Shown here: piece after piece, positions 1 to 12,143 of the stretch
Layout: the number at the start of each line of letters is the position of its first letter
How positions within the stretch are numbered: position 1 is the first letter of the stretch
NCBI GenBank assembly: GCA_026182355.1
Contig: JAPFBL010000001.1
Span: forward strand, 1,922,001-1,986,000
Reading direction: 5' to 3'
DNA length: 64,000 nucleotides
Origin: Hermatobates lingyangjiaoensis
Lineage: Eukaryota; Arthropoda; Insecta; Hemiptera; Hermatobatidae
Position numbers and translations under genes: made by a program
The notes under the pieces: generated by a model
Told to the model about the DNA's origin: nothing
The model's input: only the letters and a program-made list of their open reading frames with translations
Database searches by the model: none

Positions 1-118
1 AAATGGGCTATATGTATTAAAGAACTAGTGGGCCGGATTGAAAAGACCAACGGGCCCGCGTGTCGTAGTTTGCCCATCTTGCCTACAACAATACAAGTTG
101 AAGGCCACCATTTCATAT
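1..118. promoter_or_regulatory. Candidate non-coding regulatory island
   Basis: GC-richer patch (ACGGGCCCGCG near 50-60, TTGCCCATCTTGCC near 70-83) at the left edge of the window, with no ORF. It may extend beyond the window. Assigned by composition only. Confidence 0.2.
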
Positions 119-1650
119 ATCACAATCAAATCTGACACTTATATTCCTTGATTAGAACAAGAGTAGTACTGTCATAATAAAACAAGGTTGTTATTTGTTT
201 TAGAATATAACAATTTCATCAAGTCAAGAGTCACTGGAATAATTAGTTAAAGATTTCTTGGTTTAGGTTCGTGCCACTACATTGATATTCATACTGAAGA
301 TAATCATATAGCTACATTGAGTATTTTATTTGTTAAGGAGTACTGAAAAGAAGGTGAAGCTATAGCACATAAAAAAGTATTGGTAATAAATACTTTAAAT
401 AATACGCTGTCTCCTATTACTGAAAGTAATTTCAAAAAACCTTTCATCAAAGTGTACTTCATAAAGTAAAAATTTCAAATTACTGTTCAGAATAGTTTTA
501 AATTGTTGTTTGTTTTTTTATTTTTTATTTTTTTTAGAAACAATAGTATATTTTTAGATTTCATATGTATATTGTTTATTTAAAAACAAATTCGAAATCA
601 TATGAATCGATGTCTCAATATAACTGTGTTGCATTAATTCTACACATATGCAATATTGGTAGAATTAATATTTTAAGGTATAATGGATTACATTAATCCC
701 TAATATAGTTAAAATATTCATGAAATGAATGTAATACGTCTCTTTAATTATTGTTTAGGCTTAGATTTGTTACAAAGGTAGCTATCAATATTATTTTAAA
801 GTGATAATAAGTTTGCATTACAATAATTTTAATATTATATTAATTATTGAATTTACAAATTATAAATTAATCGTTATGTGGATTATACATTTTTTTTATA
901 TGAATACATTCACAATTTATTTCATGATTCCTATTTTTGTTGCATTCTTATTTTAATTCATATAGACAAAAAAGTTTCCAACCCAGTCTAATGTCCTTTC
1001 TAGGCTCTCAATATGGCGATTAAAATTAAAAAAAAGTAATTAAAACATTAATTTGTTTTCTCAGGCTTTTTCAATACATATCCAACAGTATAACATAACT
1101 GTAAAGTCATTATTGAACATAAAGGTCATGTGACCTGTTTTGGTATTATTTAGCGCTCGCAGCTTATTCAGCCATATCGTTGAAAACCACAACAAAACAG
1201 ACTGAATGCCATTTTAGGTGAAAAGGCATGAATTACGTGAAGGTCATGTGACCACGAATAGAACCTCTACATGTGACAGACTACTAACTTAGGATTCTAA
1301 AAGTTAACTAACTGACTCTGATACTGAATAAATGCTCACGACTTATGGCTGGGGCACATTAGTATGCCAGAAATGTCGTTATTCAAAGAGACCTCAGTAA
1401 TTGACAATTTTAACAAATAGACTGGTGACCAATGAGGACATCAAAATCCCACCCCATCCAAATCCCCTTGTCTAAAGCCTATCCCTAAAAATTCCACAAC
1501 CACATCCATCATAGAGGCTGTTGTTAAAATAGAATTCCAAATCCTAAACCGACAACTTTTCACGACTCAAGAAGACCTCAAGAAGAAATAATGTATACCG
1601 ACCAACCGAATAAAAGAGTACTAACATTTACTTACTGATTCGACAAACAC
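119..1650. other. AT-rich intergenic DNA
   Basis: No ORF, RNA or clear repeat seen. A short motif AAGGTCATGTGACC occurs twice (near 1121 and 1240), about 120 bp apart. It combines an AGGTCA nuclear-receptor half-site with a CATGTG E-box. Confidence 0.4.
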
Positions 1651-1654
1651 AGCA

Positions 1655-1765
1655 GTATTATTACTCAGTAGTAGTAGGTCCGTGACCTGGAACTGCTAAT
1701 ACAACGCGCACTGCAGTGTGCGGAAAGAATCATTGGTCGTTGGTCATTGGTAACTGACTCTGCCA
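1655..1765 (+). repeat. Unclassified dispersed repeat, copy 1
   Basis: About 90 bp is similar to 41850-41945: both have AGTAG...GGTC...CTGGAACTGCTA-type text, then a small palindrome (GCGCACTGCAGTGTGCG here), then TTGGTCGTTGGT. Two diverged copies show it is a dispersed repeat; no family assigned. Confidence 0.5.
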
Positions 1766-2624
1766 CTTTTGTTTGCATAATAATCCATCAGTGTAGGTCT
1801 GCCAAGAAATATACTATCGTCCTAAATAATGGAAAATATTAAATTGTTATTAACAAATAAAGATATCTATATCATTATAAACATGTTCTAAACATCTTTA
1901 CAACATGCAATTAGTCTGGATAGAAAAATAAAAATTTTACCATTTCATTTAAGAGGTAAAAGAGATTCAGTTTCTCACTATTCCAACTTGGCTTGGAGCT
2001 TTCTTGTACTGTGATCAGGATCTAGAGCAATCTAAAATCACTTGTGAATATCCTCACCTGCTTAATTATGTAGATTAACTAAAGATTTTTTCATGTTTTT
2101 TACGTAATTTATTACTTTTTTAACAGTTTTTAGAATCTTTCTTGATTTTCATTTATAACAGAGAATGGGTGTATCTATATAGAACGGGTGGTTTGCTGAA
2201 ATGATGAATTTAAGAGAATAAATTCATTTATAGATCTCTATGTTAAAGTTATTTGTAAACCTTAGGTGACTATCATCCAAATATATTTGTATTAATATAC
2301 ATACATTTAGTGCTGTATTAATGTGCTGTGAAGTTTTTAGGAACCTTCTTTAGTTTGATTGGTAGAGTTTTTAATTAGGTTTTACATGATTTCATATCAA
2401 AATATGATAATGTTTATCATTTTTATCTTTACATCAAAGTGATCAATGTATAGCGCATTAAAAAATTGTACTGGACTTGTGAAATGGAATAAATTGTATG
2501 ATGAGAGCATTTTTGACTAAAACAATCCAATGCAAAGACTAAATATAAGCTTGTTAACCAAGTGAAAGAATATTTTACTCTTTATCTGAGATGATGTAAA
2601 GTTGTTGATGTTGTATTTTTAAAC

Positions 2625-2765
2625 TGAAGGGTCACTAGAAGCCAGCGGCACAGAGGAGCTTCCGAAGGTGAAACCCAGAGGCACCTTTCCTGTGATACTA
2701 CTGTCCGATATTCCATCACCTCTCTTCCCTCAGGCTTACCTCTAATCTAGCAATCAACTCCACAC
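2625..2765. promoter_or_regulatory. Candidate non-coding regulatory island
   Basis: A non-AT-rich block (GAAGCCAGCGGCACAGAGG...) with no ORF, between AT-rich flanks. Assigned by composition and position only. 1766-2624 and 2766-4095 show nothing recognisable. Confidence 0.25.
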
Positions 2766-4094
2766 GTTCTTTAATCTTTCACCCCTAAAGCACTAGTTAT
2801 AAAGCCGTCCATTTGTCTTTAAAGCTTCATATTAAATCAATTGTAAGCAGAATTTTAAGAACTAGTCAACGTTTGCAAATAAAAATCTGACAATCTGAAA
2901 CAAGGCCACTTTGACCGCAGGTATCTTGAGTCCACATGAGTGGCCCGACAACAATCAATAACACTACTTTAATCAACTTAATATATTAAAATTTAACACA
3001 TCAAACATTTAACCTAATTATACAGTGTTTGTTTTGATTAAAAGGTTTTTTGTTTTAGGTATAGAGTTATTTATATAAATCGTATTATGAATGATTGTCA
3101 TAACTTATAAACAAGTTATAACAGATTTGATATATACTGAATATAGTAATACAAACCTTAGTAAAATTATTATTAGGAACAATTTGTGAAACTTTTTTCT
3201 GACCCAGTGTGGGCAATGTTGCACAGTCACTTGTCACCAACAGTCTCTTTACTGGTGTGCTTGACATTCATTTTTCATGAGAACGGTAGTTAATTGTGTC
3301 AACGTGATACATATTGATGTTTCTACCAGTTATTATCAAGACCTCTATAGTGAGGTATGAGTGGTCTACATTCCTTATAAGTGAGGATGTTGATTAACTA
3401 GAGTTCAAGCAGACAGGCTGAATCAAAATATGGAAAGACTGAACAAGAATGGGATGGGTGGCTGAGAAAGAAACACAATCAATCCAAGCTCTGGGTGAGA
3501 TCTATGACTTGCAGTGACCTAACATCCATTGAAAATAATAAAGAATAATATTCAATGCTGTCAGGCAGTAAAAGAGTTCAGATTTACTCGAAGTCATTAA
3601 AAGAGTCCTTCTAATGAAAAGGTGGTAAGGAAATAGGGTCGACGAAAGAAGAAATTACTTCAGTGATTTTACCAACTTTATACCGTTGAACTGGTAGAAA
3701 GATTATGAAGCATGTAGAAATCTTTGTTTATTTTTGGAAGGAGGTAGAAAACAGCGAGAAATGTATAGGTAAGAAAAGATCTATATTGATCTGTATATTT
3801 CTCATGCAGATATTTGTTAAAGAAAAAAAAAGCAAAGATAAAGGAAGGAGTCATGAAGTTGCTTCATTACCTCCCAACAGTTGTCACAAGGCTCCATGAG
3901 AACAACTGTAGAGCTTTTATCAGCTGGCAATATCAATAGGTAACTACTAGCCAATCTTTTCATCGGCTTTGAGATTATCGAGTTTGAATATCTGAAGTAA
4001 ATTAGGATTGTTTTTTGGACAAGAAGGTGATGAAATGCTCATGGCTATGAGGAAACAGAAGAGAGGAAGTTCATTTGAGAAGAGTGACTTAATG

Positions 4095-4320
4095 TTATAG
4101 AAGGAGATATAACACTACATTTATGGCCTACACTGATGATGTTGGTGTCATATGAATCAGTAGTATCGTATACATAGGCTAATAAAACAGGTATTTCAAT
4201 TAACCTTAATAAATTACAAAGACAACTCTGTCTATGGATAACAGGAGCAATAGCCACCTCGCTAGATCGAATACAAAAAAAAGTTATTAAACCACACCTG
4301 TTTTATGCATGATAGTCAAT
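4095..4320 (+). pseudogene. Decayed LINE reverse transcriptase fragment
   Basis: Two fossil motifs of non-LTR retrotransposon RT are visible. At 4120-4146 one frame reads F-M-A-Y-T-D-D-V-G-V-I, matching the catalytic AYADD box with A changed to T. At 4205-4275 another frame reads L-N-K-L-Q-R-Q-L-C-L-W-I-T-G-A-I-A-T-S, matching the C-terminal QR..l.itGA..t block of R1/Jockey-type LINEs. These motifs are normally more than 100 residues apart, so the intervening thumb region is deleted. There are stops and frame changes between them. Non-functional. Confidence 0.6.
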
Positions 4321-5998
4321 CGGCAGACTGTTTGAAAGTTGAAATGTTTGATCTGTCTGCATCTGTCTGTTTGATCATAGGTCTGATCGAAGTCTAAGTA
4401 TCCTAGGTATAAATACCTATGAAACAAGCATTGCTAAAATATGCCTAACCCTCTTATTTTTTGGTTATATTGTTAATATTGGTTTTATATTACTCGATTA
4501 TTTAAATCCTCATTATCCTTTCCGGTCCAGTCATCTCTTTAAATATATTATTGGTGTAAATAGTCTATACGTTTAGTGATTTATTTGTTAATTTATTAAA
4601 TTATCGGTGCTTTTATGTTCATATATTTCAAGTTCCTGTATTACATTTTTCTTCATTTTACGTATTTTATTAAATGTTTTTATTAAATACATTAAATTGT
4701 TGATATTTTTTGGTTCGTCTCATATTTATTAAATGGTTAGCATAGTCTGACGTGCTTGAATTATTGATGTATTCTTTAAGGTGTTGCTTGAACTGTTGTT
4801 AAGGTGTTGTTACTTTAAACTGTTGTTATATTGTTCTTCCAGTTCTGAAAGAACACTCAATAGATTGCAGGTGTGAGAGAGTAAGGTAACGCAGTAATAA
4901 TTATCTGTTTCGTATTGAAACATAGGGGACATCTTTGGACCCATCACCATTTTTTCGTTTTTTGTCACAATGCGAATATGGTATTTATATAGATGTCTGA
5001 AAAGTATTCATAATTTATCTAAAACATAAATTAATTTGACTCTTTTTTTGTAAGTTGATTATACTTTGAATATCACTGCGTGTAAACAAAAAGTCATGGT
5101 TTCTCCTTCATTCGTCTATGTAGCAGTTTTAATCTACAGGCTTTTTATTTTTGTCCTTATTTATGTATTGTAGATTTTCATTTCTTTTTTATCTTTTTTA
5201 GTTGTTTTTTCATTAGTTGGCAGTACATGGTTTTTAAAAATATATTTGAAAGTTAGAAAATAGTCCGTTATATTTTTTTAATATAATAAAAATTTCGAAG
5301 TTGCTCAAATTTGGGAGTACATATTCAAGTTTGATAATTAGAGATATTTACAGTTCTATTAATTAATGCGTTAGACTGTTTATATTAGGACTCATTGGAT
5401 AAAAGAGATACTGTCTAAGTGTTAGAGCCTATTATTAAATAGGATTAAATTATAGTTGTTCAATTATGACGGTAAAAGAAATTTCTATAACATTTTCACT
5501 TGTTCAATGGTTTTTTATATAGTGTAAGGAAGTGAGCCCAAATTAATTTTATTTTAAGTTAATGAAATAATGACTAGAAAAGGCGTTCTGGAGAGGAGTT
5601 AAATGTCTGATTGACTAATGTGGTAATTTGGTGGCTTCAATTTAAGTTGTTTTAAAATTTGAGTGACATGTGATGCTAACGAAATGGTTTATATAATTAA
5701 ATTGGAATGATTAAGATAATTGTTATAACGGAGATGGTAAACTGGTTCACTAGACTCATAGTGCATTAAGTTCATGTATTTAACATGGCTCTCTTTAGAA
5801 TTAATTAAAATATTTTTTGATGGGATAGAAAAAAAAAACATTTTGTAGGTAGGGGATCTTAGGCTGTTGTTAATCTCGATAGGATACATTATAATAATTC
5901 GCCGGATTAGATATTCAAGTCCTCTAAAAAAAAAAAAAAAGGACTGAGCGTTATCTTATCAATCTGGTTTATGGTTATGGTGATAGTTTACATATTAA
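4321..5998. other. AT-rich intergenic DNA
   Basis: No supported gene or named repeat. An A15 run ends this stretch at 5926-5940. Confidence 0.4.
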
Positions 5999-5999
5999 A

Positions 6000-6165
6000 G
6001 ACATCAACGACGGGTTTCGTAAAAAATAGTCCGCTCTTGTATCGCATCCCTAATCAAAGGCTACTTGCAGTACCCTTGACCGCTTACCGTCAAAGCGGCA
6101 TTGTATTGTCAGTAGCACGACGGAGTAAGCCATGCTACTAATTAGCAACCTTGCTGACTCCCTTC
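6000..6165. promoter_or_regulatory. Candidate non-coding regulatory island
   Basis: A non-AT-rich block (GACCGCTTACCGTCAAAGCGGC...) with a homeodomain-type TAATTA at 6139-6144 and an internal dyad (CCGCTT/AAGCGG). No ORF. 6166-8210 beyond it is AT-rich with nothing recognised. Confidence 0.35.
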
Positions 6166-8214
6166 AGTAAATTCAAACATTACGTTTTCTGACTATTTTA
6201 TAATTTTATCTTTTGTGCTGACTTTCTGGTTCTGCAGTTTTCTCATCATCTCTACCTAATCATTACATAACATTGACGATAGTAAAAGTCTGTAATCTTC
6301 AGTAACTTTTTTTTAGTTAAAACATTTAAAGTATGTTATATAAATTATTTTGTGCTAATTTAACTTAAAATAATCATTATAAGTCAGCTGTAGCATAGCT
6401 GCGTCTGTTGAGAAGGCAGTATGGTGATCGAGCTTACTTAAGAGACTGACTGTAGTAAAGTATGGTATTCTTGAAGCCATTTTAAATACTAAAATTAAAC
6501 ACTATATGAAAGCATTCTTAGAATATTGGTATAATCCAATATTTTGCTGTTAGATTGCCACAGAGATGGCAAGGTTTACACCACTTGGTGTAATATAATT
6601 ATTGAACTTGGACATTGCTCAGCCTATCAGAAAAAATAAGCTACTTTGTCCCTTTATAAAAGGCAAAACTAAGTTTTTCACACCAGAAAATATATACCAC
6701 TATAAATAAATATGCCAAAAATGTCATTTATTAGGACGGTGAAGCAGTTAAGAAATGAACAAATTCTGGGGATGGTTGAAGTAGTCCTTCTCAATTGCAA
6801 TTAGTTTATTGAGGTCATCTTGTTCTGAAGAAATTATGATAATAAATCATCCCAGAATAGGTATTTACCTCAAGAACACAATTTTTGCAATTCTAATATT
6901 TATTGAAGGAGAATAAAACTGCTGAGTAGAGGTTCATATAATCAACAACATGAATTGGAAAGGTTATTTTAAAGAAGTTATTCTAGTCATTGTAAAAGTT
7001 ACAAATTTGCTTCTCTAATTTTAACTTGAGATATTTGATTTATTTGAAGTTAGTTTTTGCAAAACTTTAAACTTAAACATAAAGAAAGATTATGGCGTTT
7101 TAGTAAGAAATTGGGAAGCTGTAATGCAATATGTCTATAGCTATTGTGGTACTCCAGAGAATGAAGAAACCATCACTGGGCCAGATAAAGTTGTAGCTTG
7201 AGCAAACTACTGCGGCCAACCCAGTACAAAAAGATGAAATTTTTAATTAAAACAGCTGTTAACACTAAGTATGAAAGAAAATGGACAGAAAATTCAGGAA
7301 AAAAGAGAAATCAGTAATTCTTAAAGAAAAAGTTCCCCATACCTTGCTCATCTCGTGATAGTCTTAAATTATCATACTCAAACTGAATAGAGCTATCTTA
7401 TAGACCACTTAAATTACATAGAAATTATAAATAAAATAATAAATGTAAAATAGAATAATAACATATGTACACCTTGTGAACTAAATATTCTCATACCACC
7501 TATATATTGGAATGTAGAAGACTGTGGACAGGCAGTCCACAATCAAATTATGACGATAATATTAGTATTATGACCAAAGATGCAGGTCTGCTTGGTACAG
7601 TAGAACTGAAATTGTTAATAATGCTCAAATAAAGTAAACAAATCTTTGATTTAAAGTAATATCCTTACATTATATTTATGAAAATCACCACTATAAATCT
7701 GGATTTCAGTTTTGGACTTATAATAATTTATTGACATCGACGAGTCATTCTTTCGCAGTTACATATTTGGAAGGAATTTTTGACATTACTCAGCAAAATT
7801 GTCTCAATTTATGTTTGGAGATATATTTATATACATCTTAAACGTTAAAATTTATTTGATGGGTTAATTGTGAATTTTGATTATTTACGAATCTATATAT
7901 TACACCATTTGTTTTATTAAATTAAATTTTTATTGTTTACGTATCTATATATTATATAGTTTGTTATTAAATTCATTATCATACGGCTTAGGATTAGATA
8001 AGAGGACAAGTTATTTTTTTACGTGAAACTTTCTTTTTAATTATTGTTTTTATGACTCTGGGTTTAACTAAATTTTTTTTAAAAAACCGTTACTTCCTCA
8101 TACATATACAGACCCACATACATAATTTTATACTGTTACCTTTTTTTTGTTTTTTAATGAGTTAATAATACATCATGATCCGAGTTTTGAAAGCTATTAT
8201 TTCTATAGTGGTCT

Positions 8215-8440
8215 TTTTAATTCAACTATGGAGTCAGGTTGGCGCTGGGTATTGACAGGTAAAGAGGAGTTGCAAGGCACTTGCTGCTAGTGGTTAATGG
8301 TCCTCCCGCACCTAACTTCGCCTTCCTAATGCTCTCAGGCCAAATACTTGGTCTTTCATAATCGACATCAACTCTGTGGGACATTGTTGCCAAAGAAACT
8401 GCAGTCCATTCCCACCTACTCAAGAATATTCTCATTGAAA
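8215..8440. promoter_or_regulatory. Candidate non-coding regulatory island
   Basis: GC-richer block with GGTTGGCGCTGGGTATTGAC, E-box-like GCACTTGC and TGGTTAATGGTCC. Short overlapping ORFs on both strands show no protein family. 8441-9000 is AT-rich without features. Confidence 0.35.
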
Positions 8441-8999
8441 CGAAACAACATCAATCTCACAATGGAACATAAACAAAAATTGAACCGTGATAAAAACAAG
8501 TTCCACAACAGTAAAACAACAAATTATCACAAGTACAGATAACCCATCCAAAGCAAAAAAAAAAAAAAGATTGACCAATCTTTTACAAACTGTGAATACA
8601 GTTTGAAATATTTAATATCTTCATTATTCTAATTTAATGCTGTCAAAAGTGGAAATGATTAATTTTTTATGAAGCCCGATTAAAAGAAAAGTAAACTAAT
8701 TGTTTCATATTCTCAATATAATGATGTATGTAAGATAATGTTAGTATATGTAATAAACATTAATAATACTTATTTATTAATACTAATATATACACCAATA
8801 ACAAGAGAAAAAGAAAGAAATGAATAACACCAATAAAACTTAAACATTCAACGTCATCAAGAGAAAAACAATCTTATTAACAAGCTAAAAGCTTTATCTT
8901 ATTTTCCCGGTCATAATGAATAATCAAAGTTTTAGTTGTTCTTTCTTTTTTAGTTATTTATCTGTGATTTGTTTGATGGAAAATAAAATAAACATTAAA

Positions 9000-9000
<1 letters not shown>

Positions 9001-9038
<38 letters not shown>
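9001..9038. repeat. (TA)n microsatellite
   Basis: Pure TA array bordering the PLE tail palindrome. PLE pieces in this window repeatedly end at such arrays. Confidence 0.95.
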
Positions 9039-9042
<4 letters not shown>

Positions 9043-9198
9043 TAAAAGAAACGGTCCAGCGGACGTTTTTAAATAAAATAAATTCAAAACGAAGGAAACA
9101 CACAGAAAGACAGACATAACTCACATCAAAATATCGATGTGAGTTATGTCTGTGTCTTTCTGTGTGTTTCCTTCGTTGTGAATTTATTTTATATATAT
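9039..9198. mobile_element. Inverted pair of PLE-B tail fragments (palindrome)
   Basis: From 9042 the minus-strand PLE-B tail (same text as 23223-23284, reversed, including the GTCCGCTGGACC box) runs to about 9129. The plus-strand form then follows from about 9133 to 9195. The two halves form a near-perfect palindrome with arms of about 55 bp centred near 9131. One arm has a 2-bp difference (AGACAGACA against TGTCTGTGTCT). Confidence 0.8.
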
Positions 9199-9273
9199 AC
9201 CCCTGATGACGAACTATAGTTCAAAATACTGATCCAGTTCATGTTATCGTTTTTTATGTGTTGTCTTTTTAAT

Positions 9274-9275
<2 letters not shown>
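9196..9275 (+). mobile_element. PLE family F tail with hammerhead-like motif
   Basis: CCTGATGACGAACTATAGTTC has CTGATGA, one spacer base, then a GAAC/GTTC hairpin, followed by AAAATACTG where GAAA is expected. The same unit, ending TTTTTTATGTGTTGTCTTT, occurs reversed at 11630-11770. Confidence 0.6.

Positions 9276-9327
<52 letters not shown>
9273..9327. repeat. (AC)n-(TA)n compound microsatellite
   Basis: AC repeat to about 9298 followed by a TA repeat. It marks the 5' break of the PLE-A copy. Confidence 0.95.
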
Positions 9328-9330
<3 letters not shown>

Positions 9331-9372
9331 TATACTTTGGGAGCAGACCTTCTTTTAAACATACCTCATTAA

Positions 9373-11160
9373 ATATCTGAAGCAACTAAACGCAGAGGTT
9401 ATCATAACAGCATAGTACTCACTAAGAAAATGAAAGAAGCTGCTAAAAGTCTCCGAACTAACAATGAAATAGTTATAAGAAAGGCAGACAAGGCTAATAT
9501 ATTTGTGATCTTAGACAAATGTGAGTATAAACAAAAGTTAGACCATATATTAGAAGACAGTACTAAGTTTAAAAAGATTTCTCGAAACCCTACCAATAAA
9601 TTGAAAATTGAGATTAATAAGCTAATTAAAGAAGCTAATAAAGGAAAGAAGGAGAAAATTGTGAAGCCTATCATAGGTGAATTTAGTCTTGGTTACATAT
9701 ACGGTAATGTCAAAACGCACAAAGCAGGTAACCCTTTACGAAATATAATTTCTCAAGTTAATACACCCACTTATGGTACTGCTAAAGCACTAAATAAAAT
9801 TATTACTCCTTACCTACCTGCTAAGTATTTACTTAAATCTACTGATGAATTCTTAGAAATACTATGAGCCACTGAGCCTAAAGGAACCATGGCCTCTCTA
9901 GATGTTGAATCTCTTTTCACAAATGTTCCAGTAGAAAAAACTATTGAAATTATTTGTGATTTAGCATATGAACATCCGACTCTAACTCCTCCTCCCTTTT
10001 CAAAAGTAATTCTGGAAAGTTTACTTCGTAGTTGCACTACTAAAAATCCTTTTACACATATTGATGGGAGCTTATATTATCAAATAGATGGCGTTGCCAT
10101 GGGTTCTCCCCTTGGAGTAACATTTGCAAACTTTTACATGTGCCATGTAGAGAATAGTGTGTTAACACAAGAATCTATAGTCAAGCCCCATGTGGCCTGC
10201 CGTTACGTTGATGACTGCTTCTTAGTGGTGAATAACGAACAAGAAATTGAGTGTTTAAAAAAAGCACTTGAAGAGGCCTCAGTTTTAAAATTCACAAAGG
10301 AATTCAGTGTCAACAATAATATCAACTTTCTGGATGTAAGAATAAACCAGAATTACAGGAAATATGAAACATCAGTATATGTTAAACCAACGCATGCAGG
10401 AGTTTATTTAAATGCACAAAGTGAGTGCCCAGAAAGATATAAAGATGGAACAATTAAGGCACTTATACATAGAGCATTCAAGACATCGTCTGACTGGCCT
10501 CTCTTCGACCAAGCAGTAGAAAGGATTAAACAAGTATTGGTCAACAATTGTTATAGTAACCAACACTTCGACAATATTTTAAGGAAATATATGAAGAATC
10601 TAAATTCAAACAATAATCAAGAGCATTAGCTGGGTGAAGAAGGAAGAATACAAACGGTGTATTATAGGAATCAATTCTCTAATGAATATAAGAAAGATGA
10701 AAGAATTTTGAAGGCTATAATTAAAAGAAATACATGTGTTAACTCGGCCGACAAGCTAAATATTAGTATTTACTACAACAGTTCCTGCACAGCAAATATG
10801 ATATTTAGGAACAACCTACAACAAAAAACACAACTACAAAAAACCAATGTAGTGTACAGATATAATTGCACTATAGGAGACTGTGAGCACCTAAAATCGA
10901 GCTACATTGGTTCTACGACGACAACACTTTCACGCAGACTTACGATGCATCTCGCAGCCGGAGCACCGAAAGAACACACAATGAACATACATAAAAGCAG
11001 GCTAAGTAGAAAAATGCTGGAAGACAACATTGAAGTATTATATGCAGATAATAATCACACGAGGCTGCATATAATTGAATCATTATGCATAAAGGAAAAG
11101 AAGCCGAACCTTAATGATCAGTCCAGTTATTTTTCCAGAATTTTAAAGTTACATTCGTGA
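9373..11160 (+). pseudogene. PLE-A reverse transcriptase / GIY-YIG endonuclease, two in-frame stops
   Basis: One reading frame stays open in frame for 596 codons apart from TGA at 9865-9867 and TAG at 10627-10629, with no frameshift. In order: the PLE RT N-part (V-I-R-K-A-D-K-A-N near 9475); motif A (S-L-D-V-E-S-L-F-T-N near 9892); motif B (Q-I-D-G-V-A-M-G-S-P-L-G, 10081-10116); catalytic Y-V-D-D (10204-10215); the F-L-D-V block and Y-V-K-P-T-H thumb motif; then a GIY-YIG domain with S-Y-I-G (10900-10911), R-R-L-T-M-H and I-E-S. PLE RTs use telomerase-like priming, and the EN nicks target DNA. Catalytic RT residues are intact, so inactivation looks recent. The TGA could be a decayed CGA. The ATG-rich 5' part of the protein is missing. 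Confidence 0.85.
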
Positions 11161-11354
11161 AAAATAACTATATAGTGATTTAAATAATGTTGTGTAAAAG
11201 TTGATGTAGGGAATTTTGTAACAAACCTGTTACTCATGTTTATTAAGGTAGTGTTTTTAAAAGTATATTTTATTATTAGTTATGTTTGATAGAAGTGATG
11301 TAATTGTTATTGTAAATAACTATTTATTAGAATTGTAAAAAAAACCTTGTATAT

Positions 11355-11400
11355 AGAATCCTTGAGAATGGTCAACGTAGACCGAAACGTCGGGCAAGTG
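11355..11400 (+). ncRNA. Hammerhead-like stem-loop in PLE-A tail
   Basis: A stem GGTC/GACC with loop AACGTA is followed by GAAACGTC, where the final TC corresponds to the hammerhead cleavage site. The upstream core reads TTGAGAA-T instead of CTGANGA, so this copy has lost core bases and is probably inactive. Known PLEs carry minimal hammerhead ribozymes in their pseudo-LTRs. Confidence 0.45.
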
Positions 11401-11542
11401 TAATATGGAAAATACATTTAAACACAAAAAAATCGGTGAGTTAATTTATATGATACCACAAAGATGGAAAAGTAGCATTCGAAACCTTGAAAAGGTATGT
11501 AGGAAACATACTAAACTTAATGTTGGCAAGATATTTAATGAG

Positions 11543-11566
11543 GTATATATATATATATATATATAT
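11543..11566. repeat. (TA)n microsatellite
   Basis: TA array at the point where the second PLE-A 5' end stops. Confidence 0.9.
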
Positions 11567-11629
11567 GTATATTAAATAGTCTTTTTAAAAAATTAAAATT
11601 TTTAATACATAATTTTCTTATATATTAGA

Positions 11630-11760
11630 AAGACAACACATAAAAAACGAGAACGCAAACTAGACCAATATTTTGAACTGAAGTTCGTCATGAGGAAGAG
11701 GGTAGAAGGGAAGAAGAAGAAGTACGTGAGTTCACGAGTGTGGGTAAGGCGACTCACCCA

Positions 11761-11762
<2 letters not shown>
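11630..11762 (-). mobile_element. PLE family F tail, minus strand
   Basis: The reverse complement repeats the family-F tail at 9.2 kb: ATGACGAACTTCAGTTC, then AAAATATTGGTC and TTTTTTATGTGTTGTCTTT. The hammerhead core is degraded. A TA array (11763-11801) follows. Confidence 0.55.

Positions 11763-11801
<39 letters not shown>
11763..11801. repeat. (TA)n microsatellite
   Basis: Pure TA array flanking a PLE tail. Confidence 0.95.
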
Positions 11802-11803
<2 letters not shown>

Positions 11804-12143
11804 GATTTCTCAACAAAGGCTTAAAAAAGAATTGAGTTCAGTACAATGAAGACCAGTTATTTTTGGTGGAGATCATGAACTTAGGATCATGTAATTTTAC
11901 ATATAAGAGAATTGAAGAAGTCAAATTTAGGCCTACCAATGTATATAGATTTTAACTAATAGTAGTACAAAATTAACTTATAATTATGTCTGCATAGTAA
12001 ATAACAATACTAAGACAAAATATGTAGTTTCTAGAATGGCCTGAATAGTTGGGAAAATATTTTCTTTTGACGAGAAAAATGTAGAACGAAATACCTTTCC
12101 TATGACAAAATATTGGCCAAACACAACAGGGTACATTTATATA

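Larger units (their letters stand above)
9330..11542 (+). mobile_element. Penelope-like element, family A (longest copy)
   Basis: This is a 5'-truncated PLE with RT, GIY-YIG endonuclease and a 3' non-coding tail. The tail has a hammerhead-like stem-loop at about 11360-11396 (GGTC-loop-GACC then GAAACGTC). After the tail, an open frame at 11450-11542 (M-I-P-Q-R-W-K-S-S...N-L-E-K...) looks like the 5' end of a following PLE unit that breaks off into (TA)n. This tail-to-head order is typical of the tandem or pseudo-LTR layout of Penelope elements. The element lies between TA microsatellites at both ends. Confidence 0.85.

Noticed and set aside
3085..8542. Several 60-70-codon ORFs in the first 9 kb
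   Set aside because: They are AT-biased chance frames with no domain, signal or codon-use evidence; some overlap on opposite strands.
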